Positions 9,778 to 16,222 of a stretch of 35,092 bases of DNA are shown here, piece by piece. The stretch's first letter is position 1, and every line of letters starts with the position of its first letter. Where the stretch lies: contig NZ_VJZE01000043.1 in assembly GCF_009377205.1 (NCBI RefSeq), positions 1 through 35,092 on the forward strand. The letters are read 5' to 3'. Origin of the DNA: Streptomyces phyllanthi (lineage in GTDB: Bacteria > Actinomycetota > Actinomycetes > Streptomycetales > Streptomycetaceae). A model generated the notes under the pieces. That model saw only the letters and a list, made by a program, of their open reading frames with translations. It ran no database searches and had not been told where the DNA came from. A program made the translations under genes and the position numbers.

Positions 9778-11307
9778 GTGACCCAGGGAACGGCAACGGC
9801 GATGACGGTGACACAGGACGGTTCGGCGACCATGGACGAGGCGTCGGCGCCGTCGTCGTACGAACCCGGCATCGACCCGGAGCGGCTGGCCGTCTGCCTC
9901 AGCGTGCTCGAGGAGCTCGACAAGCTCGACATCGACCACCCCGACGCGATCGCCGTGCGCCGGGCCACCGCGGGCATTTACCGCACGGTCAAGCAGCGCC
10001 GCCGCCAGGAGCGCCGGGCCGCCAAGACCGCCCACGACAAGGCGGTCACCGAGGCCACCGCCACCGGTTCCGCCCAGCGCATCGACGACGAGACCGAGGG
10101 CATCCTCCCGTCGTCCGTCACGGAGGCGGGGAAGGTCGCGGGGATACTCCAGCGCCCGCGCTCCTGCTACACCTGCAAGGCCCGGTACGTGGAAGTCGAC
10201 TACTTCTACCACCAGCTCTGTCCGGACTGCGCCCGAGTGAACCGCGCCAAGCGCGACGCCCGCGGCGACCTCACCGGCAAGCGGGCCCTGCTCACCGGCG
10301 GCCGCGCCAAGATCGGCATGTACATCGCGCTGCGGCTGCTGCGCGACGGCGCGCACACCACGATCACCACGCGCTTCCCGAAGGACGCCATGCGCCGCTT
10401 CAAGGCCATGGACGACTCGGTGGACTGGCTGCACCGCCTGGAGGTCGTCGGCATCGACCTGCGCGACCCGGCGCAGGCCGTGGCCCTCGCCGACCAGGTC
10501 GCCGAGGCGGGCCCGCTCGACATCCTCATCAACAACGCGACGCAGACCGTACGCCGCCTGCCCGCCGCCTACGCCGCCCTGGTCGACGGCGAGAGCGCCC
10601 CGCTGCCCGCCGGTGAGCTGCCCGCCCACCACGTGATCGGCGCCTTCAACTCCGGCGCGGTCGACGGCCTCGCCGCCCTGCCCCTCGGCACCAGCGGCAT
10701 GGACGCGCAGAAGGTCGCCGACCTCGCGCTGGTCGCGGGCAACGCCAGCGTCGCCCGGCACCTCGACGGCACCGCCATCGACGCGGGCGGTCTGGTCCCC
10801 GACGTCGTCGATACCAACACCTGGGTGCAGACCATCGAGCAGATCTCCCCGGTGGAGCTCCTCGAGACCCAGTTGTGCAACTACACGGCGCCGTTCATCC
10901 TGATCAGCAAGCTCCGCCCGGCCATGGCGGAGGCCGCCAGGAAGGCGAGGAGCGAGCGTGCGTACGTCGTCAACGTCTCGGCGATGGAGGGCGTCTTCGG
11001 CCGCGGCTACAAGGGCGCGGGCCACCCGAACACGAACGCCGCCAAGGCCGCGATGAACATGGTGACCCGGACCAGCGCCCAGGAGATGTTCCAGACCGAC
11101 GGCATCCTCATGACCTCCGTCGACACCGGCTGGATCACCGACGAGCGCCCGCACTTCGACAAGCTGCGCCTCGCGGAGGAGGGCTTCCACGCGCCGCTGG
11201 ACCTGGTCGACGGCGCGGCGCGGGTCTACGATCCGATTGTGCGCGGCGAGCAGGGCGAGGACCTGTACGGCGTCTTCCTGAAGGACTACGCGCCCGGGAA
11301 GTGGTGA
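9778..11307 (+). CDS. SDR-fold protein with N-terminal zinc ribbon, lacking the catalytic Tyr
   Basis: This 509-residue protein is twice the length of a classical short-chain dehydrogenase. Residues 30-125 are a charged helical region. A four-Cys zinc ribbon follows (C130, C133, C148, C151). The Rossmann domain starts near 166 with TGGRAKIG (173-180) and has the NNA motif (252-254). About 90 extra residues separate NNA from the Asn of helix 4 (N368). At the active site the YxxxK motif reads TNAAK: Thr419 takes the Tyr place, and the Ser strand reads NVSAMEG. NAD(P)-binding looks possible; classical oxidoreductase chemistry looks doubtful unless Y411 substitutes. The GTG at 9778 is the longest start; ATG at 9802 or 9832 are possible. 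It follows the WS/DGAT gene by 83 bp. Function is unknown. Confidence 0.8.
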   Translation: MTQGTATAMTVTQDGSATMDEASAPSSYEPGIDPERLAVCLSVLEELDKLDIDHPDAIAVRRATAGIYRTVKQRRRQERRAAKTAHDKAVTEATATGSAQRIDDETEGILPSSVTEAGKVAGILQRPRSCYTCKARYVEVDYFYHQLCPDCARVNRAKRDARGDLTGKRALLTGGRAKIGMYIALRLLRDGAHTTITTRFPKDAMRRFKAMDDSVDWLHRLEVVGIDLRDPAQAVALADQVAEAGPLDILINNATQTVRRLPAAYAALVDGESAPLPAGELPAHHVIGAFNSGAVDGLAALPLGTSGMDAQKVADLALVAGNASVARHLDGTAIDAGGLVPDVVDTNTWVQTIEQISPVELLETQLCNYTAPFILISKLRPAMAEAARKARSERAYVVNVSAMEGVFGRGYKGAGHPNTNAAKAAMNMVTRTSAQEMFQTDGILMTSVDTGWITDERPHFDKLRLAEEGFHAPLDLVDGAARVYDPIVRGEQGEDLYGVFLKDYAPGKW

Positions 11308-11379
11308 GTCGCGTCCCTGACGCGCCTTTGGCATCAGCCGGGGTACCCGGCCCTGGTGAGGACCGCGCTGGGAGGTGCC

Positions 11380-11613
11380 ATGGACAGTTCACACGGAATC
11401 GATCCGCGTAGCCTCGAAGATCCGCGCAACGTGTACATGACCGACGAGGAGTTCTACGCGAGCGACCGCCCGGCCCACCCCGTGCTGCCGGAGGACCGGC
11501 CCCGCGGTGGAGGGCCCACGGATCCCCTGAAGCATCCCTGGACCGTGGGCACGATGCTGTTCGTCGCCTTCGTCTTCCTGGTGATCTTCGGCGGGATCGC
11601 CCTGTTCCCGTGA
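11380..11613 (+). CDS. Small protein with one C-terminal membrane segment
   Basis: The 77-residue product has a hydrophilic, acidic and Pro-rich N-terminal part (NVYMTDEEFYASDRP) and one C-terminal hydrophobic helix from about residue 54 to the end (TVGTMLFVAFVFLVIFGGIAL). It is probably tail-anchored in the cytoplasmic membrane. The ATG at 11380 is preceded by GGGAGG, which favours it over an in-frame GTG at 11356. It lies 72 bp after the zinc-ribbon SDR gene on the same strand and may be cotranscribed. I do not recognise a family. Confidence 0.75.
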   Translation: MDSSHGIDPRSLEDPRNVYMTDEEFYASDRPAHPVLPEDRPRGGGPTDPLKHPWTVGTMLFVAFVFLVIFGGIALFP

Positions 11614-11634
11614 GGGAGCGAGGTGCGCCGTCAG

Positions 11635-12441
11635 TCATGGGTGAGGTGGTGCCTGTGACCGCAGACGGTCGTGGACGGCGTACCCGGGTGAGGCGTACGC
11701 CGTCCTGACCCGGGTTCCGCCGTCCACCAGCAGGTCGGCCCCCGTGATCCACTCGGCCGCGTCCGAGGCCAGCCACACCACCGCCCGCGCGATGTCCCGC
11801 GGCTCTCCGATCCGGCCGAGTGGCAGCCCGGCGGCGAGCACCTCCTCCGCCCCCTCCCAGACGAAGCGGGCCATCTCGGTGCGGACCAGGCCGGGGGAGA
11901 CGGAGTTGACCCGTACCTTCGGGGCCAGCTCGCCGGCGAGCTGCCGGGTGAGGTGCAGGAGAGCTGCCTTGCTGGTGCCGTAGGCGCCCACGTGAGGCCC
12001 GACATGACCGGCGCCCTCGGTGCAGACGTTCACCACGGCACCGCCGTGCTCCGCCATCCATACCCGCCACGCGTGCTGCACCAGCCGCAGCGGCGCCTCC
12101 ACGTTGACGGCGAAGGCGTCACTCCAGCTGCCGGGGTCGACGTCCATGAGCGGTCCGTACGGCTCGTTCGTGGCCGCGTTGTTGACGACGACGTCGATCC
12201 GGCCGAACTCCCGCAGCGTCAGCTCCGTCACCTCCCGCAGATGGTCGGCATCGGCCACGGACCCCGCGAGCCCGACCCCGCCGAGGGCCTCGGCGGCCCG
12301 CGCCGCACCGTCCGGATCACGCGCGGTCACACACACCCGGGCACCCGCCCCCACCAGTGCCTCGGCGACGGCAAGCCCGATTCCGCGCGAAGCCCCGGTG
12401 ACGATCGCGACCCTGCCCTCGAGCCCGTGGGGTGACGTCAT
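11635..12441 (-). CDS. Classical SDR family oxidoreductase
   Basis: The 268-residue enzyme has the classical short-chain dehydrogenase layout: TGASRGIG (15-22) for the dinucleotide, NNAA (87-90), and the active-site pair YGTSK with Tyr154 and Lys158. The catalytic Ser position, 13 residues before the Tyr, is Thr141 (NVCTEG). Arg41 in the TARD segment after strand 2 favours NADP(H), though this is weak evidence. The C-terminal GADLLVDGG motif is present. The substrate is not predictable. It converges with the small membrane protein gene (21 bp between stops), and an operator-like palindrome lies 16 bp before its ATG. The ribosome-binding site (GAGACGG on the minus strand) is weak. Confidence 0.88.
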   Translation of the reverse strand: MTSPHGLEGRVAIVTGASRGIGLAVAEALVGAGARVCVTARDPDGAARAAEALGGVGLAGSVADADHLREVTELTLREFGRIDVVVNNAATNEPYGPLMDVDPGSWSDAFAVNVEAPLRLVQHAWRVWMAEHGGAVVNVCTEGAGHVGPHVGAYGTSKAALLHLTRQLAGELAPKVRVNSVSPGLVRTEMARFVWEGAEEVLAAGLPLGRIGEPRDIARAVVWLASDAAEWITGADLLVDGGTRVRTAYASPGYAVHDRLRSQAPPHP

Positions 12442-12868
12442 CCGCGTACCGTCTCATGACGGACCGTCAGTTCACAGCCCCGCGGGCCGATGCCCTCGGT
12501 AGCCGACGAGGGGCGGCCGCCGGCGCTGCCTGCAGGCCGTGCCATCGTGTTCGTTCGGCCGAACAGGTGACGGGCGTGGGGGCCTGACACGGAACGACTC
12601 AAGACAGTTACCCCATGTTTTCAGCCCCATCGAGCGGGCATCCGCTCAGATGGGTACTCTGTAGCGGACGGACAGCCTTATATGGGTTCCACCCACACCC
12701 ACGGTCCGTCCCGGGACAAGCCGGTCACCACGGTCTGCTCCCACCACAACTCGACAGGCGCCACCGCGTCCGAAGCTATTTCGATTCACACCCGAGCGGA
12801 CGCCGAGCGCACGACAGTACGGTGGGCCGGCCCGTCCCAAGGGTGACCCGACACATGAGGAGTGCGCG
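12442..12868. other. 427-bp gene-free divergent region
   Basis: No credible gene is seen; an 85-codon frame at 12615-12872 has no ribosome-binding site and atypical composition. The left end holds the operator-like palindrome at 12457-12469. GTTCGGCCGAAC (12553-12564) is a perfect 12-bp palindrome, which can also be read as TGTTCG and CGAACA arms around six bases. The right half is unusually AT-containing around 12605-12690 and 12770-12790, where promoters for the small downstream gene are likely. I could not fix a specific -10/-35 pair. Confidence 0.5.
12457..12469. promoter_or_regulatory. Operator-like palindrome TGACGGACCGTCA before the SDR gene
   Basis: This is a perfect 6-bp inverted repeat around one base, centred about 22 bp before the start codon of the minus-strand SDR gene. 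Palindromes of the TGACGG-N-CCGTCA type are familiar as TetR-family operators in actinobacteria, from memory. No TetR gene is adjacent, so the regulator would be encoded elsewhere. Confidence 0.5.
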
Positions 12869-13045
12869 GTGACACCGGAGAAGAGCAATCTCGATCAGCG
12901 TCCGAAGGACCGTACGGAGCGCGCGGGCCGTCGGCCCGAGCAGGAGCTCGGCAGCCTGGACGTGTGGGCCAGGTCCGCCCCGATCCGTCTCGCGGGGTAC
13001 GAGGAGGACCTGGCGGAGCCCCATATCCTCCCCAGCGTGGACTGA
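12869..13045 (+). CDS. Conserved-looking 58-residue small protein, function unknown
   Basis: A GTG start with AGGAG six bases upstream opens a 58-codon frame ending in TGA. About 86% of its third positions are G or C, matching neighbouring genes. The N-terminal half is highly charged (TPEKSNLDQRPKDRTERAGR). The C-terminal half is ordered and distinctive: LGSLDVWARSAPIRLAGYEE followed by DLAEPHILPSVD. It has no Cys and no membrane segment. The split between a charged half and a short conserved-looking tail ending in Asp is reminiscent of a peptide precursor, but no modification enzyme is next to it. It is followed after 56 bp by a GNAT acetyltransferase on the same strand. I do not recognise the family. 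Confidence 0.72.
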   Translation: MTPEKSNLDQRPKDRTERAGRRPEQELGSLDVWARSAPIRLAGYEEDLAEPHILPSVD

Positions 13046-13101
13046 TCCGGAGCGGAACCCGTCGGAAACGCCGGTGGCACGGGCGTGCGAGACTCACGGC
13101 C

Positions 13102-13584
13102 ATGCTGATCAGAGAAGCCACGGCCGACGACTGGCCGCGCATCTGGCCCTTCTGGCACCGCATCGTCGCCGCCGGCGAGACATACACCTGGGACCCGTAC
13201 ACCACGGAGGAAGCCGCCCGCGCGCTGTGGATGGCCCCCGCCAAGAAGGTGTACGTCGCCGAGGACGGCACCGGAGCCGTCGTCGGCTCCGCCTTCCTCA
13301 CCCCCAACTACGGCGGGCCCGGCGCTCTCGTCGCCAACGCGGGCTTCATGGTCGACCCCGGCCAAGGCGGCCGGGGCATCGGCCGGGCCCTCGCCGAACA
13401 CGTCCTCGCGCAGGCCAAGACCCATGGGTACCGGAGCATGGTCTTCAACGCCGTCGTGGAGACCAACCCCGCCGTACGGCTGTGGACCTCGCTCGGTTTC
13501 ACCGTGCTGGGCACCGTTCCGGAGGCGTTCGACCATCCCCGGCACGGACGCGTGGGACTGCACATCATGTACCGGGCGCTCTGA
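13102..13584 (+). CDS. GNAT family N-acetyltransferase (Pat/Bar-like)
   Basis: The 160-residue protein has a single GNAT fold, which transfers acetyl from acetyl-CoA to an amine. Motif A is clear: VDPGQGGRGIGRALAEHVL, with QGGRGIG as the pyrophosphate-binding loop. It is followed by NAVVETNPAVRLWTSLGF (motif B) with the conserved N-x-A and GF. The N-terminal IREATADDWPRIWPFW pattern resembles the phosphinothricin-acetyltransferase branch, but the substrate cannot be assigned. The ATG has no strong ribosome-binding site, so translation may depend on the small upstream gene. It is followed by a LysE-type exporter after 71 bp. Confidence 0.88.
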   Translation: MLIREATADDWPRIWPFWHRIVAAGETYTWDPYTTEEAARALWMAPAKKVYVAEDGTGAVVGSAFLTPNYGGPGALVANAGFMVDPGQGGRGIGRALAEHVLAQAKTHGYRSMVFNAVVETNPAVRLWTSLGFTVLGTVPEAFDHPRHGRVGLHIMYRAL

Positions 13585-13655
13585 CCGGCGGGGACACCGC
13601 TGGGGCGTACGAAAACCGCTGGGGGCGTTCGCCCTCCCCGTGCTTGCATGACCCC

Positions 13656-14297
13656 ATGGTGCCCACCGACCGCCTTCTCGCCTTCGCGGCGATGTCGTTC
13701 CTGCTGATCGTGATACCCGGCCCCAGCGTGCTGTTCGTGATCGGGCGGGCGCTCGCCCAGGGCCGCCGGGCCGCGCTCACCACCGTCGTGGGCAACACCA
13801 TGGGCGCCTATGTGCTCGTGGCCGCCGTGGCCCTGGGGATCGGGGCCGTCGTGGAGCGGTCGGTCCTCGTCTTCACCGCCCTGAAACTGGTGGGCGCCGC
13901 CTACCTGGTGTACCTGGGCGTCAGGGCGTGGCGGCAACGCCGCTCGCTGCGGGCCGCGTTCGAGACCGAGGCGCCCGCGTACGGCGGCCTGCGCACGCTG
14001 TGGGAGGGGTTCGCGGTCGGTGTGGCCAATCCCAAGACCATCGTGTTCTTCGCGGCCGTACTGCCCCAGTTCGTGGACCGGGGCCAGGGGCATGTCGTGC
14101 TCCAGATGCTGTTCCTCGGTCTGGTCTTCAACGTGATGGCGCTGGCCTTCGACAGCCTGTGGGGGCTGGTCGCGGCCACCGCGCGGGACTGGTTCGCCCG
14201 GTCGCCCCGCCGGCTGTCGCTGATCGGCGGCGTGGGCGGTCTGACGATGGTCGGCCTGGGCGTCACCGTCGCCGCGACCGGCCGCAAGGACCCGTGA
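13656..14297 (+). CDS. LysE/RhtB family amino-acid exporter
   Basis: The 213-residue membrane protein has about six hydrophobic segments and the family's hallmark N-terminal motif IPGPSVLFVIGRALAQGRRA. The mid-protein GFAVGVANPKTIVFFAAVLPQF segment, with its conserved NPK, is diagnostic of LysE/RhtB. Members export amino acids or their derivatives; the substrate is unknown. No ribosome-binding site is obvious before the ATG. The 71-bp upstream gap has two near-identical 15-base direct repeats (CCGCTGGGG-CGTACG type, 13597-13631), which might be regulatory. The pairing with an acetyltransferase gene could mean acetylated-product export, but that is speculative. Confidence 0.9.
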   Translation: MVPTDRLLAFAAMSFLLIVIPGPSVLFVIGRALAQGRRAALTTVVGNTMGAYVLVAAVALGIGAVVERSVLVFTALKLVGAAYLVYLGVRAWRQRRSLRAAFETEAPAYGGLRTLWEGFAVGVANPKTIVFFAAVLPQFVDRGQGHVVLQMLFLGLVFNVMALAFDSLWGLVAATARDWFARSPRRLSLIGGVGGLTMVGLGVTVAATGRKDP

Positions 14298-14625
14298 GCT
14301 CCGGTACGGACCGGTAGTCGCTCACGCCGCCTCGTGCCTCGTCGAGCAGCCGCCGCGCGCGGTTTCCAGTGCGAGGCCGCCGTGTCGTCGGCGGTGCGGA
14401 TGGCGAGGCGCCAGGCCGTACCGCGTCGGTCGGCGGCCCGCGGCCGACAGGGTGCGGCGGTGGTCCAGCGGGTCGCGGGCGATGCCCTCGTTCTTCGGTG
14501 GGGCCTCGGCGTCCGGCACCGTCGTCCCCGGCATCGCCCCGTGGCCGTCGCAGGCCCGGGCGGCTTCCCCGCGCAGGAGCGCCAAGCGGGCGTTCCAGCG
14601 TTGACGTACCGTCAGGAGAGCGCCA
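14298..14625. other. 328-bp gap between the LysE-type gene and the amidase gene
   Basis: No supported gene is seen. A minus-strand frame at 14322-14732 overlaps the amidase 3' end, has no ribosome-binding site and an implausible composition. Near the amidase stop there is a short inverted repeat, TGACG and CGTCA around three bases (14602-14614), and TCAGGAGAGCG repeated at 14612 and 14626. A weak terminator for these converging genes may be here. Confidence 0.45.
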
Positions 14626-15972
14626 TCAGGAGAGCGGTGCGGTGCGTTGCCACGGGTGCAGCTCCTCCAGCTGTCCCGCCACGGCGAGGAGTTCCCGTTC
14701 GCTGCCGGGGCGCCCCACGAGCTGGACGGCACAGGGTGCCCCGCTCGGCAGCGTGCCGAACGGTACCGACATCGCGGGCCAGCCGGTCAGATTCCACGGC
14801 GGTGTCAGCGGGGAGTAGTTGGTGTTCGCCATCACGTTGCGCAGCCAGCCCCGCTCGTGCCAGGCCGCGGCGGAGGGCGCGCGCCGGGCCAGCGTGGGGG
14901 TGAGCAGCACGTCGTGCTCGGCGAAGAACGGCTCCATACGGCGGCGCAGTTGCTCCTTGCGGTCACCCTCGCGGACGCCGCGCACGAAACGGCGGCCGAC
15001 GGTCGCGTGGACCCGGGTGCGCCGGGCGAGGAGGCGCGGATCGAGCCCCTCGGCGTCGGTGGCGGTCCCCGCAGTCCAGTGTGCGAGGGACGTCGTGGCC
15101 AGCCAGAGCGGGTACGGCGGGTCGGCGCGCCGTACCTGATGGCCCGCGTCGGCCAGCAACTTCGCCGCCTCGCGGGCCGCCGTCGTGTACGGGCGGGAGA
15201 CGGTGACGCCGAGCAGCGGGCTGCGTACGGAGACGGCGATCCGGCGGGTCCCGGGTTCCGTCGGGAGTGACGCGTCCGGCGTCTGCGCCAGCACCGAGAA
15301 CATCAGCCGGGTGTCCTCGGCCGTGGTCGCGAGCGGCCCGTTCTCGGACATGCCGAACCAGTCGCCGTTGCCGATGCCCGCCGGGACCACGCCATGACCC
15401 GGCTTGAGGGTGATCAGTCCGCAGTTCGCGGCCGGTATGCGCAGCGAGCCCATCCCGTCGTTGCCGAGCGCGATCGGCACCATTCCGGCGGCGACCGCCG
15501 CCGCGCTGCCGCCCGAGGAACCGCCCGCCGTCCGCGCGGTGTCCCACGGGTTGCGCGGGATGCCGTGCACCCCGTCCGACGTGCCGAAGACGCACAGCTC
15601 GGGCACGTTCGTCAGGCCCACGACCACGGCGCCCGCCGCACGCAGCCGGGCCACCGTGACATGGTCGTGCCCGGCCGGGGTGTCCGGGGTCGCGGCGGTG
15701 CCGAGGCGGGTCGACTCGCCCCGTACGGCGAGGTTGTCCTTGACGGCCACGGGCACGCCCGCGAGGGGGAGTTCGGCGAGATCGTCACGGGCGCCCACCT
15801 CGTCCGCCTCGGCGAGGGCCGCCCGCGCCCGCACCGTACGGAAGGCGCCCACGCGGGCGTCGAGCTGCTCGATCCGCGCGAGATGTTCCGCCACCACCTC
15901 GCGGGGAGTGACCCGCTTCTCCTGCACTGCGGCGGCGATCTCGGCGGCGGTCCGGCCGATCCAGCTGGTCAC
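14626..15972 (-). CDS. Amidase-signature family amidase
   Basis: This amidase-signature enzyme hydrolyses C-N bonds in amides through a Ser-cisSer-Lys triad. All parts are present: the Lys in VPVAVKDNL, the Gly/Ser loop TAGGSSGGSAAAVAAG with the cis-Ser, and the nucleophilic Ser in GMGSLRIPAANCGL. The GTG at 15972 (448 residues) is preferred because AGGGAG stands seven bases before it. An ATG at 15996 adds only eight residues without a ribosome-binding site, and a longer frame to 16056 looks non-coding. No signal peptide is present, so it should be cytoplasmic. It is divergent from the GH20 gene. The true substrate is unknown. A GatA role in tRNA amidation is unlikely because no gatB or gatC is near. 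Confidence 0.88.
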   Translation of the reverse strand: MTSWIGRTAAEIAAAVQEKRVTPREVVAEHLARIEQLDARVGAFRTVRARAALAEADEVGARDDLAELPLAGVPVAVKDNLAVRGESTRLGTAATPDTPAGHDHVTVARLRAAGAVVVGLTNVPELCVFGTSDGVHGIPRNPWDTARTAGGSSGGSAAAVAAGMVPIALGNDGMGSLRIPAANCGLITLKPGHGVVPAGIGNGDWFGMSENGPLATTAEDTRLMFSVLAQTPDASLPTEPGTRRIAVSVRSPLLGVTVSRPYTTAAREAAKLLADAGHQVRRADPPYPLWLATTSLAHWTAGTATDAEGLDPRLLARRTRVHATVGRRFVRGVREGDRKEQLRRRMEPFFAEHDVLLTPTLARRAPSAAAWHERGWLRNVMANTNYSPLTPPWNLTGWPAMSVPFGTLPSGAPCAVQLVGRPGSERELLAVAGQLEELHPWQRTAPLS

Positions 15973-16150
15973 GGGCGCTCCCTGGGCGTGCGACATGGAC
16001 GTACTCGTGAGTAGCCGACGAGTACGAGGAGCACTGTGCCCTGTCGGGGGCGCCACGTCGAGAGCCGGGGTGAGAGTGCTGGGCAGGCCCTCCGATGAGT
16101 CTGTGGTTTTCTGCCCCGGGTTCTTTCAACTCCCTTGTCCCGTCGCCCCA

Positions 16151-16180
16151 TTGACAGCCGGGTGGCATCGCTCCAAGGAT
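16151..16180 (+). promoter_or_regulatory. Promoter of the GH20 hexosaminidase gene
   Basis: A consensus -35 hexamer, TTGACA (16151-16156), is followed after 18 bp by AAGGAT (16175-16180), a weak -10. The predicted start near 16187 would leave a leader of about 36 bases before the ATG. The palindrome in the next entry covers the start point. Confidence 0.5.
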
Positions 16181-16197
16181 CAGACATCCGATGACTG
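16181..16197. promoter_or_regulatory. Palindrome CAGACATCCGATGACTG over the GH20 transcription start
   Basis: CAGACATC and GATGACTG are inverted arms around one C, matching at seven of eight positions. It begins immediately after the predicted -10, where a bound repressor would block initiation. This suggests sugar-responsive control of the secreted glycosidase. It does not match the DasR (dre) consensus. Confidence 0.5.
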
Positions 16198-16222
16198 CGA
16201 ACTGCCTGTGAGGTGGAGCGGT

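Noticed and set aside
12615..12872. 85-codon plus-strand frame before the small protein gene
   Set aside because: No ribosome-binding site, His/Pro/Arg-rich random composition, and it ends across the well-supported start of the 58-residue gene.
12869..14297. RiPP biosynthesis cluster around the 58-residue protein
   Set aside because: Only an acetyltransferase and an exporter adjoin; no peptide-modifying enzyme or protease was found, so it is kept as a hypothesis in the findings only.
14322..14732. Minus-strand 136-codon frame overlapping the amidase end
   Set aside because: No ribosome-binding site, overlaps a certain gene out of frame, and composition is unlike real neighbours.
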